DNA of 35,627 nt from an uncultured bacterium (GCA_905215815.1 CAJMRN010000010.1:1-35627); one strand, 5' to 3'. Counted from the first letter of the stretch, positions 9,328-16,821 are shown. Notes: a model not told the origin generated them from the sequence alone. Numbers and translations are program-made.

Positions 9328-9546
9328 CTAGAGAATGATCTCGCAGTCCGGCTCAGCATCGGCGGTAAACTCCACGACGCGGTCAAGGACCTCGTCGAAC
9401 TCGGCGTCGTCGGCCTCGAGCGTCAACTTCTGGGTCATAAAGTTGACCGAAACGGACTTGACGCCATCGAGCTTGGCCAGCTCGTCCTGAAGCTTACGCG
9501 CGCAGTTGGCGCAGTCGATCTCGTCGAGCTTGAACTGTTTTTTCAT
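9328..9546 (-). CDS. Free-standing heavy-metal-associated (HMA) domain protein
   Basis: This 72-residue protein is a single ferredoxin-like HMA domain with the CxxC metal site in EIDCANCA (C12, C15). The pattern after it (LDGVKSVSVNFMTQKLTLEAD) is the normal HMA strand-helix order. The acidic D11 before the first Cys is common in zinc-type HMA domains. It probably carries zinc or cadmium to the neighbouring ATPase, which has no HMA domain of its own, so the pump has been split into two chains. The ATG follows GGGAAAGGAACC. It lies between the ArsR gene and the ATPase gene on the same strand. Confidence 0.9.
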   Translation of the reverse strand: MKKQFKLDEIDCANCARKLQDELAKLDGVKSVSVNFMTQKLTLEADDAEFDEVLDRVVEFTADAEPDCEIIL

Positions 9547-9609
9547 GGTGGGTTCCTTTCCCTGTTTTTGCGGCTTGGGTGCAGGCCGCGCTGGTACCGT
9601 GGTTGGTCG

Positions 9610-9978
9610 TTATTCGCAGATGTGGCTCATGCCCTGGTTGAGCATGGTGTAGACATGGTCGTCGGCGAGCGAGTAGAGGATATTGCGCCCGTCGCGCCGG
9701 AATTTAACCAGGTGCGACTGCTTGAGCGTGCGCAGCTGGTGCGACACCGCAGACTGCGAGGTTGCGGTCGCTTCGGCGATGTCTGCCACGCAGAGCTCGC
9801 GACCCATGAGGGCGTAGAGGATTTTGATGCGCGTGGTGTCGCTGAAGACCTTGAACAGGTCGGCAAGGTCGTACAGCAGCTCCTCGTCGGGAAGGTCCTC
9901 GGGCGAGCAAGTGGTGGGGATGTCGGGCACGATGGTGGTGTCGATGCTGGACTTTATTTCATCAGCGGGATCGCTCAT
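9610..9978 (-). CDS. ArsR/SmtB-family zinc-type repressor
   Basis: This 122-residue winged-helix repressor has the recognition helix TSQSAVSHQLRTLKQSHLV and the wing RRDGRNILYSL. The last helix carries D106, H108, H119 and E122. Their spacing matches the alpha-5 zinc site of CzrA/SmtB (Asp, His, His, His), with Glu in the last position. The CadC-type alpha-3 pair is incomplete: only C63 of the CxC in ELCVAD is present. It should leave its operators when zinc binds and so switch on the HMA and ATPase genes. The ATG follows GAAAGGA; two operators lie upstream. Confidence 0.92.
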   Translation of the reverse strand: MSDPADEIKSSIDTTIVPDIPTTCSPEDLPDEELLYDLADLFKVFSDTTRIKILYALMGRELCVADIAEATATSQSAVSHQLRTLKQSHLVKFRRDGRNILYSLADDHVYTMLNQGMSHICE

Positions 9979-9992
9979 AGCAATATCCTTTC

Positions 9993-10012
9993 ATATGAAC
10001 ATGCGCTCATAT
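9993..10012. promoter_or_regulatory. ArsR-type operator, proximal
   Basis: ATATGAACATGCGCTCATAT is a near-perfect palindrome. It lies just downstream of the expected transcription start of the arsR-type gene and 15 nt before its ATG, where bound repressor would block the polymerase. Confidence 0.8.
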
Positions 10013-10024
10013 AACTTACTTCCG

Positions 10025-10052
10025 AGTATATGAGTGCATGTTCATATGTCAA
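10025..10052 (-). promoter_or_regulatory. arsR operon promoter with embedded operator
   Basis: Read on the minus strand, TTGACA (10052-10047) and TATACT (10030-10025) are separated by 16 nt, giving a near-consensus sigma-70 promoter. The operator palindrome at 10028-10047 (ATATGAGTGCATGTTCATAT) fills the spacer. It is the reverse complement of the proximal site with one change. Confidence 0.82.
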
Positions 10053-10157
10053 TCTAATTTGTGAAATATTTTGCTATCGAATGGCCCTAGTGGCGGCTAA
10101 GGGCATTGGTGGGCGCGGATAAGGCGCCGGTGCCAACGTGGGTGCCCTAGCGACGTG
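10048..10157. other. Gap upstream of the zinc operon
   Basis: The gene-free stretch 9979-10291 holds the zinc operators and promoter, then this roughly 110-base segment with no convincing ORF or repeat, then the exonuclease terminator at 10158-10193. A further 98 bases to the exonuclease stop show nothing I can name. Confidence 0.5.
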
Positions 10158-10193
10158 CAAAAACGGGTCGATATCCACTTGGATATCGACCCG
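10158..10193 (-). terminator. Intrinsic terminator downstream of the exonuclease gene
   Basis: On the minus strand a perfect 13-bp stem, CGGGTCGATATCC with GGATATCGACCCG and a 4-base loop, is followed by TTTTT (complement of 10159-10163). It lies about 100 nt after the exonuclease stop. Confidence 0.88.
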
Positions 10194-10291
10194 CATTGCG
10201 TTGCTTGAGAGGGACGCCTCGGCGTGTCGCTTTTGCACAGGCGCTATGGCCCGGCAAGTATTGCTCGCGAATGGCGCCTCTACTTGGCAAT

Positions 10292-11260
10292 CTACTTGGC
10301 AAATAGGTTCTTGAGGTTGAACTCGGCCTGCACCGTGCGGAGCATAAGGTCGGTGTCGTCGAGGCCCAGCTGCTGCTCGTTGGCGTCGACGGCGAGGGTG
10401 CCGCGACGGCGCGCCCAGTTCTCGAGTGCAGCGGGCGCGGACTCGCGGGGGAGCGAGCGCACATCGGCATCCAGACTGCGGCAGATCTGGCGCGAGTCGA
10501 TGACGATAATCTTGCCGGCGCGGCGTGCCTCGGCGTAACCGTCCAGGTGGATCTTGAACCAGCTGTCCTCAAAGGCGGCGTTGTGCGCCATGTACGGGTA
10601 CTTCTTCATAAGCTTGAGCAACTGCTTTTGCAGTTCCTTGTTCTCGCGGAAGGGCGTTTTGCCGTCAATGTCATCCCAGGTGATGTGGTGGATATTCGAC
10701 AGCGGCACATCCTCGCCGCGGTAGATATCGGGCAGACCGCAGTAGTGCGCCTCGGCGTCGTGCGGGACGGCGTCGCTGGTGAGCTCCATGATCTCCCAGC
10801 CCACGTTGATGATGTAGCCGCGCTCGGGTGCGCGGCCGGTGGTCTCGATGTCGATGCCGAGCACCGTGCCCTGGATGGGCTTGCGGGCGTAGGCGACACC
10901 GAGCGCGTCGCGGTCGCCGCGGATCTCGCGCATGACGGACGCGGCGGTGCGCTTTTGCATCTTGCCGATGGCGGCGCAAGTGTCGGCGTCGGACAGGCCG
11001 CGCGAAAGCGTCGCGGGCGTCACGTTGCGCAGACGCGCCTCGCCAATCTGGTCGCACAGGTCTCGGTTGCGATCGGCCAGGTCGCGCACGGTGGCAAAGT
11101 CGAAGCCGGGGTCGTCCTCGGCGGTAAAGTACTCGGTCTCGAGCACCTTGAGGGCCTCTTCGCCTTTCTGGCGCTCGGATTCCATGGCACCGTGATCGCC
11201 ATAGATGAACATGGGGATAAACGGCTGGCGCTCGTATTCGAGTGCTTGCGATACGTTCAT
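10292..11260 (-). CDS. DEDD-type 3'-5' exonuclease domain protein
   Basis: This 322-residue protein has a DnaQ/RNase T-like exonuclease domain from about residue 130 to the end. Exo I is IDIETTG (D137, E139), Exo II is AHNAAFED near residues 225-232, and Exo III is LGLDDTDLM (D301/D302). The position that is His in DEDDh enzymes appears to be Gln here. The first 130 residues are charged and helical and match nothing I recognise. The ATG follows AAGGAGCAGCAT. It probably degrades DNA or RNA ends in repair or turnover; the exact substrate is unknown. Confidence 0.75.
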   Translation of the reverse strand: MNVSQALEYERQPFIPMFIYGDHGAMESERQKGEEALKVLETEYFTAEDDPGFDFATVRDLADRNRDLCDQIGEARLRNVTPATLSRGLSDADTCAAIGKMQKRTAASVMREIRGDRDALGVAYARKPIQGTVLGIDIETTGRAPERGYIINVGWEIMELTSDAVPHDAEAHYCGLPDIYRGEDVPLSNIHHITWDDIDGKTPFRENKELQKQLLKLMKKYPYMAHNAAFEDSWFKIHLDGYAEARRAGKIIVIDSRQICRSLDADVRSLPRESAPAALENWARRRGTLAVDANEQQLGLDDTDLMLRTVQAEFNLKNLFAK

Positions 11261-11329
11261 ATGCTGCTCCTTGGACGGGCCGCGTCATGCGGCTCGGGTT
11301 TGTCGAGTTATGGCGAGATGATAGTTTAC

Positions 11330-11399
11330 CATGGGCAACTATTGGCATCGCGCCTAGGACAACTACAATACCCTAGTTGACCGCTAGGACTTTTACAAT
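11330..11399. promoter_or_regulatory. Promoter/operator region of the ArsP_2-type transporter
   Basis: Three copies of GGNCAACTA lie here: GGGCAACTA (11333-11341), GGACAACTA (11357-11365) and an inverted copy TAGTTGACC (11374-11382). The last two form an inverted repeat, CAACTA-N8-TAGTTG. TACAAT at 11394-11399 is a plausible -10 box. The string CATGGGCAACT is shared with the DtxR-family gene's upstream region, which suggests common control. Confidence 0.5.
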
Positions 11400-11431
11400 G
11401 CTGCCGAAAGACACGAAAGGTTCCATCCGTC

Positions 11432-12538
11432 ATGGATTTGCTGATTGATATTCTGCTCGACGCCGGCAAGGACACGCTCTCGCTGGTGCCGTTCTTGTTG
11501 GTGACATATCTGGCTCTCGAGACGCTCGAGCATGTTGCGGGCGACCGCGTTAACGGCGCCATCAAGCGTGCCGGCGCCGCCGGCCCCGTCGTTGGCTCGT
11601 TGCTGGGTATGGTGCCGCAGTGCGGCTTTTCGGCGATGGCGGCAACGCTGTACGCCGGTCGCGTCGTGACGCTGGGTACCCTGGTGGCGGTGTTTCTCTC
11701 GACCTCCGACGAGATGCTGCCGCTGCTACTTGCCGAGCAGGTTCCCGTGCAGACTATGGCGATGCTTTTGGCTTCGAAAGCGCTGATCGCGCTGGTCACG
11801 GGCTTTATCGTGGATGCCGCCATTCGCGGTCTGCGTCGCAACGCCCGTGCGCATGCGGCGATTCGCCGTACCGTGTTGGGAACTGCTGCCAATCCGGCGC
11901 ACGTTAACTGCGCGCATGACGACCACAGCGGCGGTGACATCATCGACGAGGTGGCCGAGGCTGGCGTGAGTGCCGATCACATCCATGAGCTGTGCGAGCG
12001 CGACCATTGCGGTTGTGATGAAGACGAGGATGAGGACGAGAACGGGCATGGGCACGAACATGGACATGACCATGATCACGGTCAAGAGGGCGAGCATGAA
12101 CACCATCATGGCCACGGCCACTCCCACTCTCATGAAGGCGCGCCCGTCCTGTCGATTATCCGCAGCGCCATCTCGCATACCGTGCAGGTATCGGTATTCA
12201 TTTTCCTGGTAACACTGATTCTGGTCGCCGTGCTCGAGACCTTTGGTGAGTCCGCAATCGAGCAGTTCCTGCGCGGCAACGAGACGCTCGCCGTTCTGGG
12301 TTCGGCGCTTGTCGGCCTGATCCCCAACTGCTCGGCGAGCGTGGTCATTACGCAGCTGTATCTGGAAGGCGCGCTGCAACTGGCACCGATGCTCGCCGGC
12401 ACGCTCATTTCCGCCGGCGTGGGCTACCTGGTCCTGTTCCGCACCAACCGCAGCGCCCGCGAAAACGCTGTGTTCCTGATCATGATGTACGTCATCGGCG
12501 CTGGCTGGGGGCTCGTTTTATCTGCCTTCGGCCTCTAA
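11432..12538 (+). CDS. ArsP_2-type putative manganese/heavy-metal transporter
   Basis: This 368-residue membrane protein has two homologous halves of about four to five helices each. They carry matching motifs GMVPQCGFSA (residues 59-68) and GLIPNCSASV (295-304), both with P-x-C in the membrane. The central loop holds Cys residues (160, 188, 193, 195), an acidic run and a His-rich segment (about 205-234, HGHEHGHDHDHG type), fit for binding divalent metals. This matches the family annotated as ArsP_2 or putative manganese transporter, thought to export metal. The ATG follows CGAAAGG. A terminator follows directly. Confidence 0.82.
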   Translation: MDLLIDILLDAGKDTLSLVPFLLVTYLALETLEHVAGDRVNGAIKRAGAAGPVVGSLLGMVPQCGFSAMAATLYAGRVVTLGTLVAVFLSTSDEMLPLLLAEQVPVQTMAMLLASKALIALVTGFIVDAAIRGLRRNARAHAAIRRTVLGTAANPAHVNCAHDDHSGGDIIDEVAEAGVSADHIHELCERDHCGCDEDEDEDENGHGHEHGHDHDHGQEGEHEHHHGHGHSHSHEGAPVLSIIRSAISHTVQVSVFIFLVTLILVAVLETFGESAIEQFLRGNETLAVLGSALVGLIPNCSASVVITQLYLEGALQLAPMLAGTLISAGVGYLVLFRTNRSARENAVFLIMMYVIGAGWGLVLSAFGL

Positions 12539-12547
12539 GTAGGCCTA

Positions 12548-12627
12548 ACAAAACGGGCTTCAAAATAGCCATGTTCGGTGCCTGCGCAATGCGGCGATGC
12601 ATGGCATTTTGAAGCCCGTTTTTTGTT
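12548..12627 (+). terminator. Terminator of the ArsP_2-type gene
   Basis: AACGGGCTTCAAAAT (12552-12566) pairs perfectly with ATTTTGAAGCCCGTT (12606-12620). GCCAT/ATGGC extends the stem inward past one bulged A, and TTTTTT runs on from 12619. The loop of about 28 nt is unusually long. Confidence 0.85.
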
Positions 12628-12661
12628 GAGCCATGGATCCTGAGCGCTCACACCGTCCAAA

Positions 12662-12701
12662 ACAAAAAGGCAGATTTTAGGCATGTCCTAAAATCTGCCT
12701 T
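12662..12701 (-). terminator. Terminator of the DUF308-UPF0178 operon
   Basis: AAGGCAGATTTTAGG (12667-12681) and CCTAAAATCTGCCTT (12687-12701) form a perfect 15-bp stem with a 5-base loop. On the minus strand it is followed by a T run (complement of 12664-12668). The UPF0178 stop lies 2 nt away. Confidence 0.92.
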
Positions 12702-12703
12702 GG

Positions 12704-13186
12704 TTAGCGGAGCAGCTCGGTGAGGTTGCGCTTAAAGCGGGCGCGGTCTTCGCTGGTGAAGGCTGCCGGCCCGCGGGTGCGACCGCCGGCGCGACGCACC
12801 TTCTTTTCCTCGTGGCGAATAAACAGCTGCATGTCGATGGTCGCCTTGTCGTACACGCGCCCGCGCACACCGATGGCGGCGGCATTGCGGCCGAGCACCA
12901 TGCTCGCCAGGCCAATGTCCTGCGTCACGACCACGTCACCCGCCTGCAGACGTTCGACAATGGCAAAGTCTGCGCTGTCGGCGCCTACGCTCACATCGAG
13001 CGTAGTGACCCAAAAGCCGCGTCGTGCGTGCTCGGCATCGCGCGGATCGTCGCGGCGAATGTGCCGCTCCAGGTTTTGCGTGCTGTTGCCGGCGATAACC
13101 ACGGCGACGCCCGCCCGCCGCGCGCAGTCGATCGACTCGCGCGTGACCGGGCAGGCGTCGGCATCAATAAACAGCGTTCGCGGCAT
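12704..13186 (-). CDS. UPF0178 (YaiI/YqxD, DUF188) family protein
   Basis: This 160-residue cytosolic protein begins with LFIDADACPV, the acidic signature of the family. It continues with VTQDIGLASMVLGRNA and GRVYDKATIDMQLFIRH, also diagnostic. The fold resembles PIN-like nucleases, with acidic residues near the N-terminus and in VVVTQD, but no activity is established. Its ATG directly abuts the stop of the DUF308 gene, so the two are cotranscribed and probably coupled. Confidence 0.92.
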   Translation of the reverse strand: MPRTLFIDADACPVTRESIDCARRAGVAVVIAGNSTQNLERHIRRDDPRDAEHARRGFWVTTLDVSVGADSADFAIVERLQAGDVVVTQDIGLASMVLGRNAAAIGVRGRVYDKATIDMQLFIRHEEKKVRRAGGRTRGPAAFTSEDRARFKRNLTELLR

Positions 13187-13789
13187 CTAGCGCACCAGCT
13201 TGCCAAAGCGGATAGCACGAATAATCAGCGTCACGCCAAACACCAGGAGCGCGGCGCCGCTAAAGATGACGAGCATCTTTGCCGACCACAGCGGATAGAT
13301 AAACACGAACACGCCGGCGATGATGGAGAGCGCGCCGCTCAGGATAGCGAGGGCGCGGTTAGACGAAAGCTCGGATTCCAGAATGGACATGACACCTTCG
13401 ACAATCCAGCCAAAGCCGGCCACGACCACCACGAGCGTGGTGAGTGTAGCGGCCGAGAAGGCCTGGTTGCGCAGGATCACCACGCCGCCCAGGATAATGA
13501 GCAGGTTGGCGATGATGCTCGTAACGCGCCAGCCGGTGGGCAGCAGCGGTTCGAAAACAGCGGTAAACAGCCTGATCGCGGCCGTGATTACAAAGTAGAA
13601 GCCCAGGACGGTCGTTAGGAAGACGAGGGACTTGGCGGGCGCAAACAGCAACGCGATGCCGGCAAGCAGTGCGATGACGCCCGTGACGGCGTAGATCCAG
13701 CGCACGGCCTTGATTGCCTTGCCTGCCATGCTTTTCTCGTCAAATCCAAACGCGTTCGATTGCTTGTCATCGTTCTTAAAGATGCCCAT
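13187..13789 (-). CDS. DUF308 / HdeD-like membrane protein
   Basis: This 200-residue protein has a polar N-terminus of about 28 residues and then six hydrophobic segments arranged in pairs. Typical DUF308 phrases are GVIALLAGIALLFAP, GGVVILRNQAFSA and LSIIAGVFVFIYP. HdeD in E. coli is linked to acid resistance, but the role of this homologue is unknown. The ATG follows GGAAAGGAGACCTC, a strong ribosome site. It is the first gene of a two-gene minus-strand operon with UPF0178. Confidence 0.88.
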   Translation of the reverse strand: MGIFKNDDKQSNAFGFDEKSMAGKAIKAVRWIYAVTGVIALLAGIALLFAPAKSLVFLTTVLGFYFVITAAIRLFTAVFEPLLPTGWRVTSIIANLLIILGGVVILRNQAFSAATLTTLVVVVAGFGWIVEGVMSILESELSSNRALAILSGALSIIAGVFVFIYPLWSAKMLVIFSGAALLVFGVTLIIRAIRFGKLVR

Positions 13790-14023
13790 GAGGTCTCCTT
13801 TCCGCGTGGCGTAAGCCTTAATCGTTACAACCAGTATCGCCTAAAGGCGCTGGCGTAAGGGTCGGGGAGGGCGAAGTGTAACCCAAAGGCCCCGATTTGT
13901 TCTCGTTGTTCCCCATGTCGCGTTATTCTATTTAACAGGTGTAGAACATTGCGGCTCTGTTCGTTATTGTCTGCGTTTTAGGTTAGATTTTCTAAGAACA
14001 ATTGGCTTGTATTGGGGGTCTCT

Positions 14024-14695
14024 ATGAACGAAGCTGTTCCCGCGGCGCCGTCGAGTGCGGAGTCGATGGCAAAGCAAGGCTGTGAAAAGCTTGGCTTGGA
14101 TACGTTTGATGCGCTGGTTCGTCGCGCTCGCACATGCCGCCGTTTTGACGAGTCCATGCGCGTGCCGCGCGAGTTTTTGCTCGAGCTGGCAGAGCTGGCG
14201 CACCTGGCTCCCTGCGGCGCTAATGCTCAGCGTCTGCGTTTTCATGTGGTGAGCGGTGCTGAGGACTGCGCGCGTGTATTTGATGAGCTCGCGTGGGCCG
14301 GTGCGCTCAAGGATTGGTCGGGTCCCAATGAGGGCGAACGCCCGACCGGCTACATCGCAGTTCTTGCCGAGCGCACCGTTCCTGGCAAGCCCGCCGCGCC
14401 TATCACCGAGGTCGACACGGGCATCGCGGCTCAGACGATGATGCTCGCCGCGCGCAGCGCAACGCCCGAGGTGGCGGCTTGCATGTTCAAGGCCTTTACG
14501 CCCCGCGCAATCGATGCCATGGGGCTCGATAACGACAGATACGAGCTCAAGCTGATCATGGCTTTTGGCGTGCCAGCCGAGACACAGGTGATCGACGCGA
14601 TCGACTCCAACCCGGATGGTTCTATCAATTACTGGCGCGACGAGGCGCAGGTGCACCACGTTCCCAAGCGTCCGCTTGCCGACGTGCTGCTGTAG
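14024..14695 (+). CDS. Nitroreductase-family protein
   Basis: This 223-residue protein shows the nitroreductase pattern: an Arg-rich start (RRARTCRRFD), a flavin-contact segment (ELAHLAPCGANAQRLRFHV), and a C-terminal YELKLIMAFGVPAE with VHHVPKRPLADVL. Such proteins bind FMN and reduce nitro compounds, quinones or flavins with NAD(P)H. The ATG at 14024 follows GGGGG; an in-frame TTG 12 nt earlier would include that site and is less likely. The substrate is unknown. Confidence 0.87.
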   Translation: MNEAVPAAPSSAESMAKQGCEKLGLDTFDALVRRARTCRRFDESMRVPREFLLELAELAHLAPCGANAQRLRFHVVSGAEDCARVFDELAWAGALKDWSGPNEGERPTGYIAVLAERTVPGKPAAPITEVDTGIAAQTMMLAARSATPEVAACMFKAFTPRAIDAMGLDNDRYELKLIMAFGVPAETQVIDAIDSNPDGSINYWRDEAQVHHVPKRPLADVLL

Positions 14696-14728
14696 TTGCG
14701 CGCCATTTCGGCGTGATCCGGCGGCAAA

Positions 14729-14763
14729 ACCACCACAAAGGTGCCTGGCCCCTTTGTGGTGGT
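14729..14763. repeat. ACCACCACAAAGG palindromic repeat, copy 2
   Basis: Arms ACCACCACAAAGG and CCTTTGTGGTGGT flank a TGCCTGGCC-type core, the reverse orientation of copy 1. It lies 33 nt after the nitroreductase stop and 15 nt before the next gene. It could act as a terminator, though few Ts follow. Confidence 0.88.
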
Positions 14764-14778
14764 GCGAGAGGAGGGCGT

Positions 14779-15321
14779 GTGGCCGATCTGTATTTGGTGC
14801 GACATGGGCAGACTGAGCTCAATGTGCAGAACATTTTGCAGGGCTGGCACGATTCGCCGCTTACGGCGCGCGGGCGCGAGCAGGCGCTGGCGACGCGCGC
14901 CGCGTTTAAGGCGCGTGGCATCTCCTTTGACCATGCGTATTCGTCTCCGTTGGGTCGGGCGCTCCACACGGCCGAGCTGATCGTTGGCGAGGGTCTTCCC
15001 ATAGAGCCGGTCGACGACCTGCGCGAGTGGCACCTGGGCTCGCTGGAGGGTACATCAAATCGCGAGATGCCGCCGCAGCCTTGGGGTGATTATCCGGTTG
15101 CCTTTGGTGGCGAGTCGGAAGCGCAGCTCCAGTTGCGTATGGTCGCGGCGCTGTCCCACATCATGGCCAGGCCGCAGCACGATTGTGTGCTTGCGGTCTC
15201 TCATGGCTCTGCCTGCCATGAGTTTCTTAGATGCGTGACCGGCGGGGGAGAGCAACCCGACAACGGTGCCGTGCTTCATTTTGGCTATTTCGACGGGGCG
15301 TTTTCGCTCTTGGGTTGGTAA
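14779..15321 (+). CDS. Histidine phosphatase family protein (copy 1)
   Basis: This 180-residue enzyme belongs to the phosphoglycerate-mutase-like phosphatases. LYLVRHGQTE carries the catalytic His near residue 9, YSSPLGRALHTAE holds the second Arg and the helix, LREWHLGSLEG supplies the acid, and AVSHGS holds the second His. The start is GTG at 14779, chosen because GAGAGGAGGG lies just before it. The substrate is a small phosphate ester that cannot be named. A paralogue follows after 17 nt; the pair probably arose by tandem duplication. Confidence 0.88.
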   Translation: MADLYLVRHGQTELNVQNILQGWHDSPLTARGREQALATRAAFKARGISFDHAYSSPLGRALHTAELIVGEGLPIEPVDDLREWHLGSLEGTSNREMPPQPWGDYPVAFGGESEAQLQLRMVAALSHIMARPQHDCVLAVSHGSACHEFLRCVTGGGEQPDNGAVLHFGYFDGAFSLLGW

Positions 15322-15338
15322 CAAACGAAAGGACCCCT

Positions 15339-15974
15339 ATGAATAAAGATCTGTATCTGGTCCGTCATGGACAGACGATATTCAACCTTAAACGCATCAT
15401 TCAGGGTTGGAGTGACTCGCCGCTCACGCAGTTGGGCTGCGAGCAGGCGGCGCGCGCCGGTATGTTTTTGCGCGCACGTGGCATTGAGCCCGACCACGCC
15501 TACACCTCTACGCTGCACCGCACCGAGCAGACCATCGCCAGCCTGTGGCCGGGTCTTGCCTACGAGCGCCTTGATGGCCTGCGCGAGTGGTATTTTGGCG
15601 ACTTTGAGGCCGAGCGCGTGATGCTGATGCCCGTGCGTCCGTGGCGTGACTTTTATCGTCAGTTTGGCGGCGAGGGGCAGATGCAGGTGCGCGAGCGCAT
15701 GGTGGCGACGTTAACCGATCTTATGCGACGCCCGGACCATTCGTGCGTGCTCGCGGTGAGCCATGCCTCGGCAATCAAGGAGTTTTTGGACCACGTGAGG
15801 GGCGCGGCGGCCGACGAGCACGAGCGCGTGCCGGGCAACTGTTCGGTGCTGCATTTTGCGTTTGACGATGCGACCGATACGTTTGGCCTGGTCGAAGTCT
15901 TTACACAGGAAGATTATGCGCGCGAGCTGGGGCTTGAGCCGCTGGTTGCTGCCGCGGGTCCGCAGCGCGGGTAG
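15339..15974 (+). CDS. Histidine phosphatase family protein (copy 2)
   Basis: This 211-residue protein is a paralogue of the preceding gene. It has LYLVRHGQT near the start (His10), YTSTLHRTEQT, LREWYFGDFE and AVSHASAIKEF, covering both catalytic His and the acid. The C-terminus is about 30 residues longer than in copy 1. The ATG at 15339 follows CGAAAGGA. The two genes share one transcription unit that ends at the hairpin at 16020. The functions may have diverged after duplication; the substrate is unknown. Confidence 0.88.
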   Translation: MNKDLYLVRHGQTIFNLKRIIQGWSDSPLTQLGCEQAARAGMFLRARGIEPDHAYTSTLHRTEQTIASLWPGLAYERLDGLREWYFGDFEAERVMLMPVRPWRDFYRQFGGEGQMQVRERMVATLTDLMRRPDHSCVLAVSHASAIKEFLDHVRGAAADEHERVPGNCSVLHFAFDDATDTFGLVEVFTQEDYARELGLEPLVAAAGPQRG

Positions 15975-16019
15975 CGCGGGCGTGGCGATGCGGATCGCCG
16001 ACATCATTGTTCGATGCGA

Positions 16020-16062
16020 AAGGGGCGGGGATGCATACGCATGTATCCCCGCCCCTTGTTTG
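16020..16062. terminator. Bidirectional terminator
   Basis: AGGGGCGGGGATGCAT (16021-16036) and ATGTATCCCCGCCCCT (16041-16056) form a 16-bp stem with one G-T pair and a 4-base loop. TTGTTTGTT follows on the plus strand. It separates convergent genes and can serve both. Confidence 0.85.
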
Positions 16063-16101
16063 TTGAGCTATCGAGTCTTTGTACGAGGCGTTTACGCCCT
16101 G

Positions 16102-16782
16102 TTAGAACCGTGCGATCTGGTGGGTGAGCAAACCCGTTGGAACCTGCGGTGCGCCGCCGGCGACCTGCACGGAGGGGAACAGCGCGGCTACAGCAAAGTT
16201 GAACGGCTCTTTGCCCGTGTAGGTGCCGGCTGTGCGGGCCTCGTTTGCCAGGAGCTGCGCCGCCCCCGCCAGCGCGGCGGCGTAGGCGGGGTCGTCTGCC
16301 GGCGTCGGCTCCGGCGCCTGGTCGAGCATGGCTCGGATGGCGGCAACGGCGTCCTCGCGCTTGACCTCCCACACACGGTGTGTAATGCCGGCGGGGTCGG
16401 TGACGGCATAGAGCGAAGCGCCCTCTTTGGCGGCGCCGAGGATGATATTCATGACGGGGGAGGCTTCGTAGGTAAGTGCCACAGGGCGGGGCTGCACCTT
16501 AAGCTCGGCGATTGCACGGGCGGCTGCGGTCGCATCTGCGGGGGTTACGCCGTCGCCCGCCAGTATGTCGACCGGGCAAATTGCTACAACGCCTGTCACG
16601 CGCCCCGGCTCTCCCGAACACTCGTACACGTAGTATGCCGCACCCGGATCTTTGAGCATGAGCCCGTCGGCGATGGCGCCGCGCAGGGCGTCGTTGCCGC
16701 TCAGGATGCCGCCCATCTGCGGCAGCGCTTCGAGCACGCGATCCTGAGCTGGGCGGATGCAGGGAAACGGAAGTGCTTTCAT
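16102..16782 (-). CDS. Short DUF1015-like protein
   Basis: This 226-residue protein starts with FPCIRPAQDRVLEALP, like the N-terminus of DUF1015 proteins. Near its end is KEPFNFAVAALFPSVQ, matching the family's FNF...LFP segment. Family members are, from memory, about 400 residues, so this is a shortened version missing much of the middle and the C-terminus. The reading frame is intact, so it is not a simple frameshift wreck. DUF1015 genes often sit beside serA and serC, which here lie about 3 kb away. Function unknown. Confidence 0.62.
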   Translation of the reverse strand: MKALPFPCIRPAQDRVLEALPQMGGILSGNDALRGAIADGLMLKDPGAAYYVYECSGEPGRVTGVVAICPVDILAGDGVTPADATAAARAIAELKVQPRPVALTYEASPVMNIILGAAKEGASLYAVTDPAGITHRVWEVKREDAVAAIRAMLDQAPEPTPADDPAYAAALAGAAQLLANEARTAGTYTGKEPFNFAVAALFPSVQVAGGAPQVPTGLLTHQIARF

Positions 16783-16821
16783 GGGCGGTCCTAACGCGCG
16801 AGTCGGTTTGTTCGCGGCTTA

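Noticed and set aside
8134..10014. Plus-strand 626-residue frame across the zinc operon
   Set aside because: It covers three recognisable minus-strand genes and their operators and shows no domain.
11350..11400. Direct repeat CTAGGAC...TACAAT as two tandem promoters
   Set aside because: Neither copy has a good -35 box at the right distance, so only the second TACAAT is kept as a possible -10.
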